A stretch of DNA of 64,000 nt, taken from NCBI GenBank assembly GCA_029262415.1, contig JAJCZL010000057.1, positions 1 through 64,000 on the forward strand. The letters are read 5' to 3'. Origin of the DNA: Deltaproteobacteria bacterium (GTDB lineage: Bacteria; Desulfobacterota; Binatia; UBA1149; JAJCZL01). Positions 7,726 to 15,870 of this stretch are shown here, one piece after another. The position numbers and the translations under genes are program-made. Numbering within the stretch: the stretch's first letter is position 1; each line of letters begins with the position of its first letter. Below the pieces are notes generated by a model. It was not told the origin of the DNA. It made no database searches and saw nothing but the letters and a program-made list of their open reading frames with translations.

Positions 7726-10121
7726 TTCTCCACCGGCTCCTTTACTCGCGGCGATCCCGCGGTCCGAATTCTCGTCAGCCGGCGCACCATTTCTGAAAAC
7801 GCGATCACCTGGCTGTGACTGATCACGTTGACCGTCGGTGGAAATATCGACCCGACGACCAGGAAATCCTTCCCATCATATTGCTCGACTCCGCGCACGG
7901 TAAAACGATCGTTCCGCAGGCGCGCCGAAAAACCCATCTTCGCATATCGGTAGTTGTCGAAAAAGCTTAAAAGTCCTCTACTTATGGGATCCGAGCCGGA
8001 ACCGCCGAGAATCGATATCTGATTGATCGCAGCGACACTGATGTTTTGGGGCACACCCCTTCGGGGGGTGGTTTGTATGCGCGCCTCCATCGCTACCGGC
8101 TGACCGTCGACTATTTCGAGGGCGGCGATCTCGCCCTCGAGCAGTCCTGAGATGTGACCGGCCTCAAAAGCGGCTGAAAGTGTGGCCAGGTTGAGGTCAC
8201 GAAAGCGTAGGTCGGTGCTGAACGCCGGTACCGGCGAGAACAACTCGGAGATGCCGATGTTGCCTGCCTCGAAGGTGCCGCCGAAAGCTTTGGCGCTCAG
8301 CGTTCCCTGCGATGTAATTCTCCCCTCAGTGTAGACCAGCGGATCGAGTCGGCCTCGCAGTGCGCCGCCGGTGTAGGTGAGGCCGAGTCCGCTGAGTAGT
8401 GCGGAGAGGTTGACGTCCGCGAGGGCCATTGAAGTTTCCATCCGCGCCCCGTGCAGGATGTGATCCGCGCTCAGGCGTCCAAGCGTGACGGTCCCATCGT
8501 GGAATTCTGCGCGGATCTCTGTGTCGATTGAGAAAGCGTTGGCACGTGTGGTAATCGGCGCTTGGATATCGACCATCCGCGTCCCCATCGCCTCGATGAC
8601 GCCGATGCGAAACTTTCCGTGCCGTTCTCGATCCTTGACCGGAGCAGTCCCGAGTGCGATCGGGAGGTTGAAGGAAACGTCCTTCAGCTTAAACGGCGGA
8701 TCCTGCCACTCGAGTTTGCCGCCTGAAAGCTTAGCCTCTCCGTAGACCGAAAAGCGGCCGTCGCCGTAGACGGTGGAAGAGAGGTCGCCTTTCAATTCGC
8801 CTTCGGCCAGTGCAGCGGCCAGAGCCGGGAAGCTTTCTTTGAACGGCTCGCGCACCGCTATCTCGAGGAAACGTCCAATATGGACGATCTCGAATCGGCC
8901 GGTTGCGTCGTAACGGCCGCCTGCGGGGTCGATACGCGCATCGCCTGTCCACCCGCCTACGCCTCTGACCGTCAAACGTGCCTCGTCGAGCCGGACGACG
9001 TCGTCGGTGGTGTCGATTTTGGATGATGCCGAGACAATGAAGCGTTTTAGGTCGATGTAGAACTTGTCCCAGAGCGCCTCACCGCTCTCGATATTGACAG
9101 CGACGGTACCCATTATCGCATCGCTGTTTTCCTCGCCCCGCGCGTTCTTCACCTCGGCGATGACGATATTCAGATCAACGTTGCCTGCGAGTTTCTCTGC
9201 GAGACGTGAGTATGATGGGTCGTTGGCCGAGACCTCACGCGCGCGAACCTGCACGTCCACAGTAAGCGAGCCGGCGCCGTTGCTTAACAGCCGGCCTTGA
9301 AGACCGAGTTCTTTGGCTCGGATTGCAGCGCCCTCATGTTCGAGGGTGGTGTCGCGCAGCGTGACGCCGTCTGTGTCGGCTTCGACCGTGACGCCTTCTG
9401 CATCGGCGTGTAGACGGACGCGTGCGTCGAAACGTCCACTCGCGTGGGTAGGAATGATCCGTTCGACGAACTCTGCGACCGCGTCGAGCGGTACGTCTTC
9501 CCATTCGAGTTCGAGATCGATGGCGGGGGTTATCCCACCTGGGTTGTGTAAGGTTCCGGTGGCGTGAACGATCGGTGTCCGCGCTATGAGCGTTGCGCTC
9601 GCGCGTAAACCGATTGTACGCTCGCCACGGTCGTTGATCACTGCGTCGATCGGGCCGATCCGGCGGCGTGCTCCTGCGATCGTCGCGTGAATGACGGCAC
9701 CGTGTAGTAGCGCATCGGAGAAGGCAATGCCGGTGGTTTTCGCAGGTCCGTCATCGACGGTTTCCGTCGTATTGGTAGTCGGCAACCTATCGAGGTCGAG
9801 CTCGGCGTCGCTCAAGACGATCCGGCCGAGTTTATAGCCAAACCTGTCGGGGCGGACCCATGGCGTCGATATCCTAAACTCACCTGCCGACAGAAAAGGT
9901 TCATGGCCGGGTTCGGCGATCGAGACTCCGGTGGCCGTTAGAGCCAAGCCGTAGCCGATATGGAGCTGCTCTAAGGTGATTTCCCAGCCGGTCCGGTCGC
10001 GTGCCAGCGACAGAACAGCCTTGCGGAAGCCGGGCGATGAAGTGACCGCGGGAAGCGCCAGATAAGCCGCAAGCATGAGCGCGGCTGCGATGGCAATCAG
10101 TACGGCTAAGGTACGGCGCAT
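7722..10121 (-). CDS. AsmA/YdbH-like intermembrane bridge protein
   Basis: A 799-residue protein with one N-terminal inner-membrane anchor (about residues 5-27, 'LAVLIAIAAALMLAAYLAL'), followed by a long stretch of alternating short hydrophobic strands and turns with no catalytic motif. This is the beta-taco architecture of AsmA-like phospholipid carriers. The C-terminus, 'FDNYRYAKMGFSARLRNDRF' then 'SIFPPTVNVISHSQV', resembles the C-terminal AsmA/YdbH portion. Coupling by a 4-base overlap to the DUF1318 gene supports YdbH rather than AsmA or TamB. Its predicted role is moving glycerophospholipids to the outer membrane. Confidence 0.68.
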   Translation of the reverse strand: MRRTLAVLIAIAAALMLAAYLALPAVTSSPGFRKAVLSLARDRTGWEITLEQLHIGYGLALTATGVSIAEPGHEPFLSAGEFRISTPWVRPDRFGYKLGRIVLSDAELDLDRLPTTNTTETVDDGPAKTTGIAFSDALLHGAVIHATIAGARRRIGPIDAVINDRGERTIGLRASATLIARTPIVHATGTLHNPGGITPAIDLELEWEDVPLDAVAEFVERIIPTHASGRFDARVRLHADAEGVTVEADTDGVTLRDTTLEHEGAAIRAKELGLQGRLLSNGAGSLTVDVQVRAREVSANDPSYSRLAEKLAGNVDLNIVIAEVKNARGEENSDAIMGTVAVNIESGEALWDKFYIDLKRFIVSASSKIDTTDDVVRLDEARLTVRGVGGWTGDARIDPAGGRYDATGRFEIVHIGRFLEIAVREPFKESFPALAAALAEGELKGDLSSTVYGDGRFSVYGEAKLSGGKLEWQDPPFKLKDVSFNLPIALGTAPVKDRERHGKFRIGVIEAMGTRMVDIQAPITTRANAFSIDTEIRAEFHDGTVTLGRLSADHILHGARMETSMALADVNLSALLSGLGLTYTGGALRGRLDPLVYTEGRITSQGTLSAKAFGGTFEAGNIGISELFSPVPAFSTDLRFRDLNLATLSAAFEAGHISGLLEGEIAALEIVDGQPVAMEARIQTTPRRGVPQNISVAAINQISILGGSGSDPISRGLLSFFDNYRYAKMGFSARLRNDRFTVRGVEQYDGKDFLVVGSIFPPTVNVISHSQVIAFSEMVRRLTRIRTAGSPRVKEPVEK

Positions 10122-10250
10122 GAGGCGTTTCCGGAGTACCGCTGGGGCTGCTCCGGCGCAACGCCGGGCGCCATGCGCTTTCTCACCACGGCTGCGGCGG
10201 CGCGAGAGATATCGCAGAAGGTGTCGGATGCCTGTCGTATCATAGTCGGG

Positions 10251-11129
10251 ATGTGGAGCTTGTTGGCCGGAGCCGCAGAGTATGCACCCGAGGTGTGTCT
10301 CGCCGGTATTGTGCTGCTATTGGCGGCGTTGTACTGGCGCGATCATGTGAAGCGCAGGCGTGCCGAGAGGGCCTTTGCGGAGAGTTCTGTCGAAAACGCG
10401 ACAATCAGCGCGCGCAGCGTAGAGATGGAGCGTTCGCTCGATCATCTCAAGGCTCGCATCTTGATGGGAGTCGCGGCGCGCATGGAAGAACCGGTTGTCG
10501 CGATCGCGAGAAAAGCGAGTGCGCTCAAGCACGCGGCCGAAGGTGGCTCGCGCACAGATTCGGTCAATGAGATCCTCGCGGAGACCGCTAAGCTCGAGGG
10601 ATTGATCGACGACTTTCTCGAGCTGGGACGCTTGGAGTGCGGTGCCATCGAGTGGGCCGAGAGCGATGTCGAGACCGAGAGCCTGATGGGGCGTGCGCTC
10701 GCGAGCGCCGAGGGTGCCGCGATGCGGTGCGGGATTCGCTTGCAGTCGCGCACCCAAGGCGCGCCGGTGAGGATACGCGGTAACGAGGAGCGTCTTGCAC
10801 AGGTGTTGGGACATCTTCTCGATAATGCAATCAAGTTCTCCCCACGCGGGGCCGTTGTCAGCGCGCGTGCGTACCGCGAGGGCGAGGAGATCGTCTTTGC
10901 GGTGAAAGATTCGGGTGGCGGGATGGCAGAGGCTGAACTCGACCGTTTGCTTGAGAACCTCGCTACCATCGGGGCGTCCTTTTCCACCGACCCCGGGTCG
11001 CTCGGCCTCGGGCTAGGGCTCTCGATCTGTCGCGAGATCATCAAGCGCCATGGAGGGCGCCTGTGGGCCGAGACGCGCGCCGGATCCGGATCGGAATTCG
11101 GTTTCGCATTGCGCTGCGGCTCATCCTGA
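10251..11129 (+). CDS. Short membrane histidine-kinase homologue lacking the acceptor His
   Basis: About 292 residues from the ATG at 10251 (an in-frame ATG at 10173 would add 26 residues; neither has a good Shine-Dalgarno). One membrane helix (about 12-30) leads into a HisKA-like helical pair and HATPase_c, with no periplasmic sensor. The H-box region reads 'MGVAARMEEPVVAI': Ala76 (codon 10476-10478) stands where the related kinase at 2197-3921 has its acceptor His, and the following Glu and Arg are changed too. The N box 'LDNAIKFSPR', G1 'DSGGGM' and G2 'LGLGLSICREI' are intact. Shared signatures such as 'IEWAES' versus 'VEWAME' mark it as a paralogue of the 2197-3921 kinase. Confidence 0.8.
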   Translation: MWSLLAGAAEYAPEVCLAGIVLLLAALYWRDHVKRRRAERAFAESSVENATISARSVEMERSLDHLKARILMGVAARMEEPVVAIARKASALKHAAEGGSRTDSVNEILAETAKLEGLIDDFLELGRLECGAIEWAESDVETESLMGRALASAEGAAMRCGIRLQSRTQGAPVRIRGNEERLAQVLGHLLDNAIKFSPRGAVVSARAYREGEEIVFAVKDSGGGMAEAELDRLLENLATIGASFSTDPGSLGLGLGLSICREIIKRHGGRLWAETRAGSGSEFGFALRCGSS

Positions 11130-11274
11130 GCGTTCGCTACTGTTCCGCGCCAACCTGTCGCCTCGGGCAACTATTCGCCGGCCCCATCCCCAATCGGGGG
11201 CGCGACGTACGCAATGGTAAAACGTTACGCACACCCGCTTGCCGGCCGACTCGCAACCGCATTCGGGTTCGGTT

Positions 11275-11280
11275 TATACT
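11275..11280 (+). promoter_or_regulatory. Possible -10 element upstream of yhcB/zapG
   Basis: TATACT, one base off the sigma-70 consensus, in the 218-base gap before yhcB/zapG and about 68 bases upstream of its start. No convincing -35 at normal spacing is visible. The rest of the gap shows no ORF or clear hairpin. Confidence 0.3.
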
Positions 11281-11347
11281 AGCGTTGTAAACGCGCCGCA
11301 CGCCCGCGTTGTGCGCTGGCGTGCCGGGTTCTGCGGAGGGCGACCAC

Positions 11348-11800
11348 ATGGATGAAGTAGTACTGTCGGTAACCGCTTTCGGAGGAGCTATATTCGCTGC
11401 CGGGATGGCTTTCGGTGGTTTGCTCGGTTACCTCCTGCTGCCCGGCGAGCGCCGTGCGCGTAAGCTTCAGTTCGAACTGGACGAGGTCCGGCGTGACTCA
11501 GCCAGCTACAAAGCGAACGTGTCCAAACATTTCCACCGTACCGCTGAACTCGTGTCCGGGCTCACCAACAGCTACAAAGCGGTCTACGACCATCTAGCCG
11601 GCGGTGCCCAGGATCTGGCCGAGATGCCTATAGGTGGCCACGCGATCCGTTTCGCCGAAACCAAGCTTTTGGTCGAGGATACCGACCCGGCCGCTGTAGC
11701 TGCGGCTCCTGCTGCGGCCGCAAACGCCGCCGAAAAGCCGATGGCGAACCCGCGCGACGACGAAGCGAGCACGCCACAAGACGGTGCGAAAGCCGCCTGA
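11348..11800 (+). CDS. YhcB/ZapG-family DUF1043 inner-membrane protein
   Basis: A 150-residue protein with one N-terminal membrane helix (about 3-27, with 'GGLLGYLLLPGERRARKLQ'), a cytoplasmic coiled coil (about 30-65, 'LDEVRRDSASYKANVSKHF'), the family segment 'HRTAELVSGLTNSYKAVYDHLA', and an Ala/Asp/Glu-rich disordered tail. YhcB/ZapG proteins act in coordination of envelope growth and division. The start is the ATG following GGAGGG at 11335-11340. It has its own upstream gap and converges on the WS/DGAT gene 79 bases away. Confidence 0.82.
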   Translation: MDEVVLSVTAFGGAIFAAGMAFGGLLGYLLLPGERRARKLQFELDEVRRDSASYKANVSKHFHRTAELVSGLTNSYKAVYDHLAGGAQDLAEMPIGGHAIRFAETKLLVEDTDPAAVAAAPAAAANAAEKPMANPRDDEASTPQDGAKAA

Positions 11801-11879
11801 CGGCGTATCTCCCGACTCCAGCTATTGCGGAGATGATTTTGCAGAGCCCGGGTGTTCGGTGCCGCGACCGGACGACGGT

Positions 11880-13415
11880 TTAGGTGTCGCCGGGACGGGT
11901 TGGAACACCGTTGCCGGTGGACCCGGACGCAAGCGGTTGTTGCGGTGCGGGCTGACGGGAATCGTCCGACTCGATCGCCGCTGTCTGTACGCAAGCGTCT
12001 GGTGTCACGCCCGCCGCCTGACACAGCTCCAAAAATGATATCCTCACCGCTTCGACCATGTCGTGGAGGTCGGGCATGACGTCGTAGTCGGCATTGAAGC
12101 CCCAATACAGTCCGCCTGCGTAGCTGAACAGTGCAATATTCAGCCCCTGGTTGCGGAACAACGGCGCCATTGGATAGGTCTGCAACATTTTCGCGCCCTG
12201 CATGTAGAGTGGGATCTGCGGTCCGGGCACGTTGGTGACGACGAGGTTGTAGACGCGCGTTTCGGTCGCCAACCGTGCGCTCAATGAAAGCAACGTCGGT
12301 GTCGTCCATTCGCTGACGGCTGCCAGCACCTCGGCGCCGAGCGCCTGTTTGGATTCCTTCACCCCTCGGGTGTTGCTGATGATCTGCTTGATTCGCCGCC
12401 GCGCGTCGCTCTCGTAGATGGGCAAATCGATGACCATACCCGAGATCCGGTTGCCGAGCGCGCCGCGTTCGGATTCCGAGCGTACACTAACAGGGCAGAA
12501 GGCTTTGATCTCCATCTCTTCTTGGATGCTCTGGGTGACCCCGCGCCGAGCGAGAAAGCGCCCGAGCGCTCCGCTAACCGTTGCGAGAACCACATCGTTT
12601 ACCGTGCCACCGAGAGCGTTCTTGACCGCCTTCACGTCGTCGAGCCGGAACTCGAGCCAGTCAAAGCGGCGATGCGGGCCGATGTTGCGGTTCAACGGTG
12701 TATCGGACGCACGGTGTGAAGTTGCGCTCAATGTCTCTCCAAGCGCGCTGATGCTTTGCACAATGGTACGTGCGCTGTGGATCGGGTTGTGCAGCGAGGC
12801 ACACACGCCGCGCACTGCCTCAATGGGAGTTGCCGCGCGGTGCAGCAGTTCGTTGCCGAGCACTTCCCACGGGCCGGGTTCGCGCTCCGGTGTCCAATGC
12901 GGGGCGTCCTTGACCTCTTCTTCGGGGAACGGACTGAGCAGCACGGCCATCAGGTCAACACCGGATATACCGTCGATCATGCAGTGGTGAGTCTTGGAGA
13001 TCATTGCCCAACGTCCGTCTTCGAGTCCTTCAATGACCCAGCACTCCCACAGCGGTTTTCCGCGATCGAGCTGCTGCGACATGATGCGTCCCGAGAGCCG
13101 TTTGAGCAGGCGATCGTCACCGGGTTTGGGCAGGCCGGCGTGGCGTACGTGGTAGTTGATGTTGAAGCTGCTGTCGTCCACCCACACGGCCTCGCCGGTG
13201 ATTGGGGCGACGATGAGTTTTTGCCGGTAGCGGGGGATCAGGTGGAGGCGTGAGGCGATCTGTTCGCGCACGCGGTCGATGTCGATGCCGCCTTCGCGGG
13301 TGGCCAACGGCCCGGCTTCGAAGATCATCGTCGCGGCCACGTGCATATGGCTGTTGCCGCTCTCGATGTCGAGGAAGACGCGGTCCATCGGGGTCAATTT
13401 TTGATAGCTGGCCAT
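11880..13415 (-). CDS. Wax ester synthase / diacylglycerol O-acyltransferase (WS/DGAT)
   Basis: A 511-residue acyltransferase that joins acyl-CoA to fatty alcohols or diacylglycerol to make storage neutral lipid. The catalytic HHxxxDG motif is present as 'KTHHCMIDGISG' (about residues 144-155), with the second family signature 'GTVNDVVLATVSGAL' and the C-terminal 'VTNVPGPQIPLY'. Reading opens upstream to 13793, but the conserved N-terminus (MASYQKLTPMDRVFLDIES) and a GAAGGAAG Shine-Dalgarno fix the start at 13415. It is divergent from the phosphofructokinase gene, with a palindromic site in the gap. Confidence 0.93.
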   Translation of the reverse strand: MASYQKLTPMDRVFLDIESGNSHMHVAATMIFEAGPLATREGGIDIDRVREQIASRLHLIPRYRQKLIVAPITGEAVWVDDSSFNINYHVRHAGLPKPGDDRLLKRLSGRIMSQQLDRGKPLWECWVIEGLEDGRWAMISKTHHCMIDGISGVDLMAVLLSPFPEEEVKDAPHWTPEREPGPWEVLGNELLHRAATPIEAVRGVCASLHNPIHSARTIVQSISALGETLSATSHRASDTPLNRNIGPHRRFDWLEFRLDDVKAVKNALGGTVNDVVLATVSGALGRFLARRGVTQSIQEEMEIKAFCPVSVRSESERGALGNRISGMVIDLPIYESDARRRIKQIISNTRGVKESKQALGAEVLAAVSEWTTPTLLSLSARLATETRVYNLVVTNVPGPQIPLYMQGAKMLQTYPMAPLFRNQGLNIALFSYAGGLYWGFNADYDVMPDLHDMVEAVRISFLELCQAAGVTPDACVQTAAIESDDSRQPAPQQPLASGSTGNGVPTRPGDT

Positions 13416-13459
13416 TGATTGCTTCCTTCGGCGTCCCAGGCTTTGCAGGGAGCCGCATC

Positions 13460-13471
13460 TGTTAGCTAACA
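13460..13471. promoter_or_regulatory. 12-bp palindrome upstream of WS/DGAT gene
   Basis: TGTTAGCTAACA, a perfect palindrome 45 bases upstream of the WS/DGAT start, in the 274-base gap shared with the divergent phosphofructokinase gene. The half-site spacing suits a TetR- or FadR-type dimer. A TATAAG box on the minus strand near 13552-13558 could be the -10 it would control, but at that distance this is weak. Confidence 0.4.
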
Positions 13472-13689
13472 ACTTCCCGACAGAACTGTAAAACGGTTTC
13501 TCTGTGCGCTCGAGGGGGCGGCGTTCCCGCATGCCCGAACTAGCCGTTATCCTTATAGGTTGATGCGATCGGTGCGTGTGCGGCAGGCAGCGGGTCGTTG
13601 AAGAGCGCAAGCGGCAAGCTCGCATCAAGTAGCGCCAGGCGTTAGAGTCCGCACGTGTATGAGTCGGCGGGCGCGCGAATCCTATAGCC

Positions 13690-14964
13690 ATGAGCGATAG
13701 CAAGAAACTCGGTATTCTCGTCGCGGGCGGACCCGCGCCCGGCATTAACAGCGTGATCAGCGCTGCGGCGATCCGCTCAAACCTTGCAGGCATCGAGGTT
13801 GTCGGTATTCAAGACGGCTTCGAGAATCTGATGAAGGGCAACGCGGGCGCCGCGCGACCGCTCTCGATCGGCGAAGTCAGTCGTATCCACTTCCGCGGTG
13901 GATCGATCATCGGTATCTCGCGAGCGAATCCGACCACCGATCCAAAGCTCCTCGATACGTGTCTGCAATCGCTCGAAAAGCTGGGTATCAGCCAGTTGAT
14001 TACCATCGGTGGAGACGACACTGCGTTCTCAGCCATGAACCTGGAGCAACGAAGCCGGGGGAGTTTGCGCGTCGTGCACGTGCCAAAAACCATCGACAAC
14101 GATCTCGACCTGCCCGAGTACGTCGACACCTTCGGCTTCAAGTCGGCGCGTCACGTCGGATGTGAGATCGTGAAGAACCTGATGGTTGATGCCTACACGA
14201 CGTCGCGTTGGTATATTGTGATCGCGATGGGCCGTAGCGCAGGGCATCTCGCGCTTGGCATTGGGAAGTCGGCCGGTGCAACCGTGACGATGATTCCCGA
14301 GGAGTTTCCGGCCGGGCCCCTTCGTTTCAAAGGTCTAGTTGACACTCTTGCGGGCGCGGTGATCAAGCGCCTCGCCGAAGGACGTCGACACGGCGTTGCG
14401 GTAGTCGCCGAAGGGATCGTGCTCAAAATCGACCCTGCCGATTTCGAGGGTATGGACGACGTTGAACGTGATGAGCACGGGCACATCCGAATCGCGGAAG
14501 TCGATCTCGGGAGCATTTTGAAAAAGGCGGTTAGGGCGAGACTGCGCGAATTCAGTCTCAATACAACCATTGTAGATAAGAATATCGGCTACGAGCTGCG
14601 CTGTGCAGACCCGATTCCGAGCGATATGGAATACACCCGCGATCTCGGCTATTGCGCAGCTGAGTATCTTATCGACGGTGGCAACGGCGTGATGGTCTCT
14701 GTACAGGCGGGTCGCTTTGTCGCAATACCGTTTAGCGATCTCATTAACCCGGAGACCGGCCGAACCCGTATCCGGCTGGTTGACGTTGAGAGTACACGCT
14801 ATCTAGTCGCACGTCAGTACATGATTCGCTTGCGTCGTGATGATTTCGAGAACCGCGAAAAACTCGGCAAACTCGCCGCTGTAGCCGGCGTCTCCTGCGA
14901 ACACTTCCGCGACCAGTTTGAGTACGTAACTGAAATCGAGCCACCACCCCTCCGTGTGCGCTGA
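13690..14964 (+). CDS. 6-phosphofructokinase with pyrophosphate-type signature
   Basis: A 424-residue phosphofructokinase of the PfkA superfamily, phosphorylating fructose 6-phosphate (reversibly if PPi-linked). The donor-site motif reads GGDDT with Asp at residue 110, and the TIDND catalytic loop is preceded by Lys133 (PKTIDND, catalytic Asp136). ATP-dependent enzymes have Gly at both positions (GGDGS and GTIDND), so by the known rule this enzyme should use pyrophosphate. 'MGRSAGHLALGIG' forms the substrate loop. There is no Shine-Dalgarno before the ATG. The next gene starts 30 bases downstream on the same strand. Confidence 0.9.
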   Translation: MSDSKKLGILVAGGPAPGINSVISAAAIRSNLAGIEVVGIQDGFENLMKGNAGAARPLSIGEVSRIHFRGGSIIGISRANPTTDPKLLDTCLQSLEKLGISQLITIGGDDTAFSAMNLEQRSRGSLRVVHVPKTIDNDLDLPEYVDTFGFKSARHVGCEIVKNLMVDAYTTSRWYIVIAMGRSAGHLALGIGKSAGATVTMIPEEFPAGPLRFKGLVDTLAGAVIKRLAEGRRHGVAVVAEGIVLKIDPADFEGMDDVERDEHGHIRIAEVDLGSILKKAVRARLREFSLNTTIVDKNIGYELRCADPIPSDMEYTRDLGYCAAEYLIDGGNGVMVSVQAGRFVAIPFSDLINPETGRTRIRLVDVESTRYLVARQYMIRLRRDDFENREKLGKLAAVAGVSCEHFRDQFEYVTEIEPPPLRVR

Positions 14965-14994
14965 GAGCGTTCTTGAATTGGCGATGATTCCCTT

Positions 14995-15834
14995 ATGAGC
15001 GACTCGAACGACTACGCCGAAGTTATCTACGAGGTCAGCGATCACATCGCCACTGTCACGCTGAACCGCCCCGAGCGGCTCAACGCGCTGACTGCGGTGA
15101 TGATGCTCGAACTACAGGACGCCATGGTGCGTGCGGGAGAAGATCCGGACGTTGGTGCGGTGGTCCTCACCGGAGCGGGCCGCGGGTTTTGCGCCGGTGC
15201 CGACATGGACATGCTCAAGGCCGTGGGCGGCGACAGCCGTGCTTCGGACGGTAGCGAGACGCCGCTCGAGCCGCGTGCGCCGTCTGCCGAGGCACTCGAA
15301 GACTTCCGCAGGCAGAACGCGTATTTCCCTTCGATTCCGAAGCCCGTGGTTTGCGCTGTGAACGGGCCATCGGCTGGGCTCGGGTTCGTGCTGACCCTGT
15401 ATTGCGACATCCGAGTTGCCAGTACCACGGCACGGATGGGGACGATATTTTCTCGCCGTGGGTTGGTTGCCGAGTACGGGGTCGGGTGGTTACTGCCGCG
15501 TATGATCGGAATTGCCAATGCCGCAGACCTGCTGTTTTCCGGACGCATGATCGATCCCCAAGAGGCTTTGCGCATGGGACTGGTCAGTCGTGTTGTCGAA
15601 GCGGACGGGCTTGCGGCATCGGTGCGCGATCAGGTCTTAGAAATGGTCAACCTGGCCTCTCCGCGTTCGATCGCGGTGATGAAAAAGCAGATCTACGAAG
15701 GCTTGCTCCAGCCGTTGGGCGAGCACCTGGATAGCGCCCACGGCGAGATGCTCGAGAGTCTGAAGAGCCAGGACTTCAAAGAGGGCGTTGCCCATTTTTT
15801 GGAGAAGCGTCCACCTAAGTTCACCGGAAAGTAG
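14995..15834 (+). CDS. Enoyl-CoA hydratase/isomerase family protein
   Basis: A crotonase-fold acyl-CoA enzyme of 279 residues. The first oxyanion-hole segment is 'GAGRGFCAGADMDML' (about 58-72) and the second 'NGPSAGLGFVLTLYCDIRVA' (about 123-142). The position of the usual first catalytic Glu is occupied within 'SAGLG', while 'TIFSRRGLVAEYGVGWLLPR' carries the Glu of the second site (about 155). This is as in 'enoyl-CoA hydratase-related' or isomerase-type members rather than classical FadB. C-terminal 'FKEGVAHFLEKRPPKF' is the family ending. The substrate is unknown. Probably co-transcribed with the phosphofructokinase gene. Confidence 0.88.
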   Translation: MSDSNDYAEVIYEVSDHIATVTLNRPERLNALTAVMMLELQDAMVRAGEDPDVGAVVLTGAGRGFCAGADMDMLKAVGGDSRASDGSETPLEPRAPSAEALEDFRRQNAYFPSIPKPVVCAVNGPSAGLGFVLTLYCDIRVASTTARMGTIFSRRGLVAEYGVGWLLPRMIGIANAADLLFSGRMIDPQEALRMGLVSRVVEADGLAASVRDQVLEMVNLASPRSIAVMKKQIYEGLLQPLGEHLDSAHGEMLESLKSQDFKEGVAHFLEKRPPKFTGK

Positions 15835-15870
15835 CCGCGCGGACAATGCGAGCGGCGCAATTCGTGGCGC

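Noticed and set aside
13548-13565. Minus-strand TATAAG as the WS/DGAT promoter
   Set aside because: No -35 at acceptable spacing and more than 130 bases from the start; kept only as a remark.
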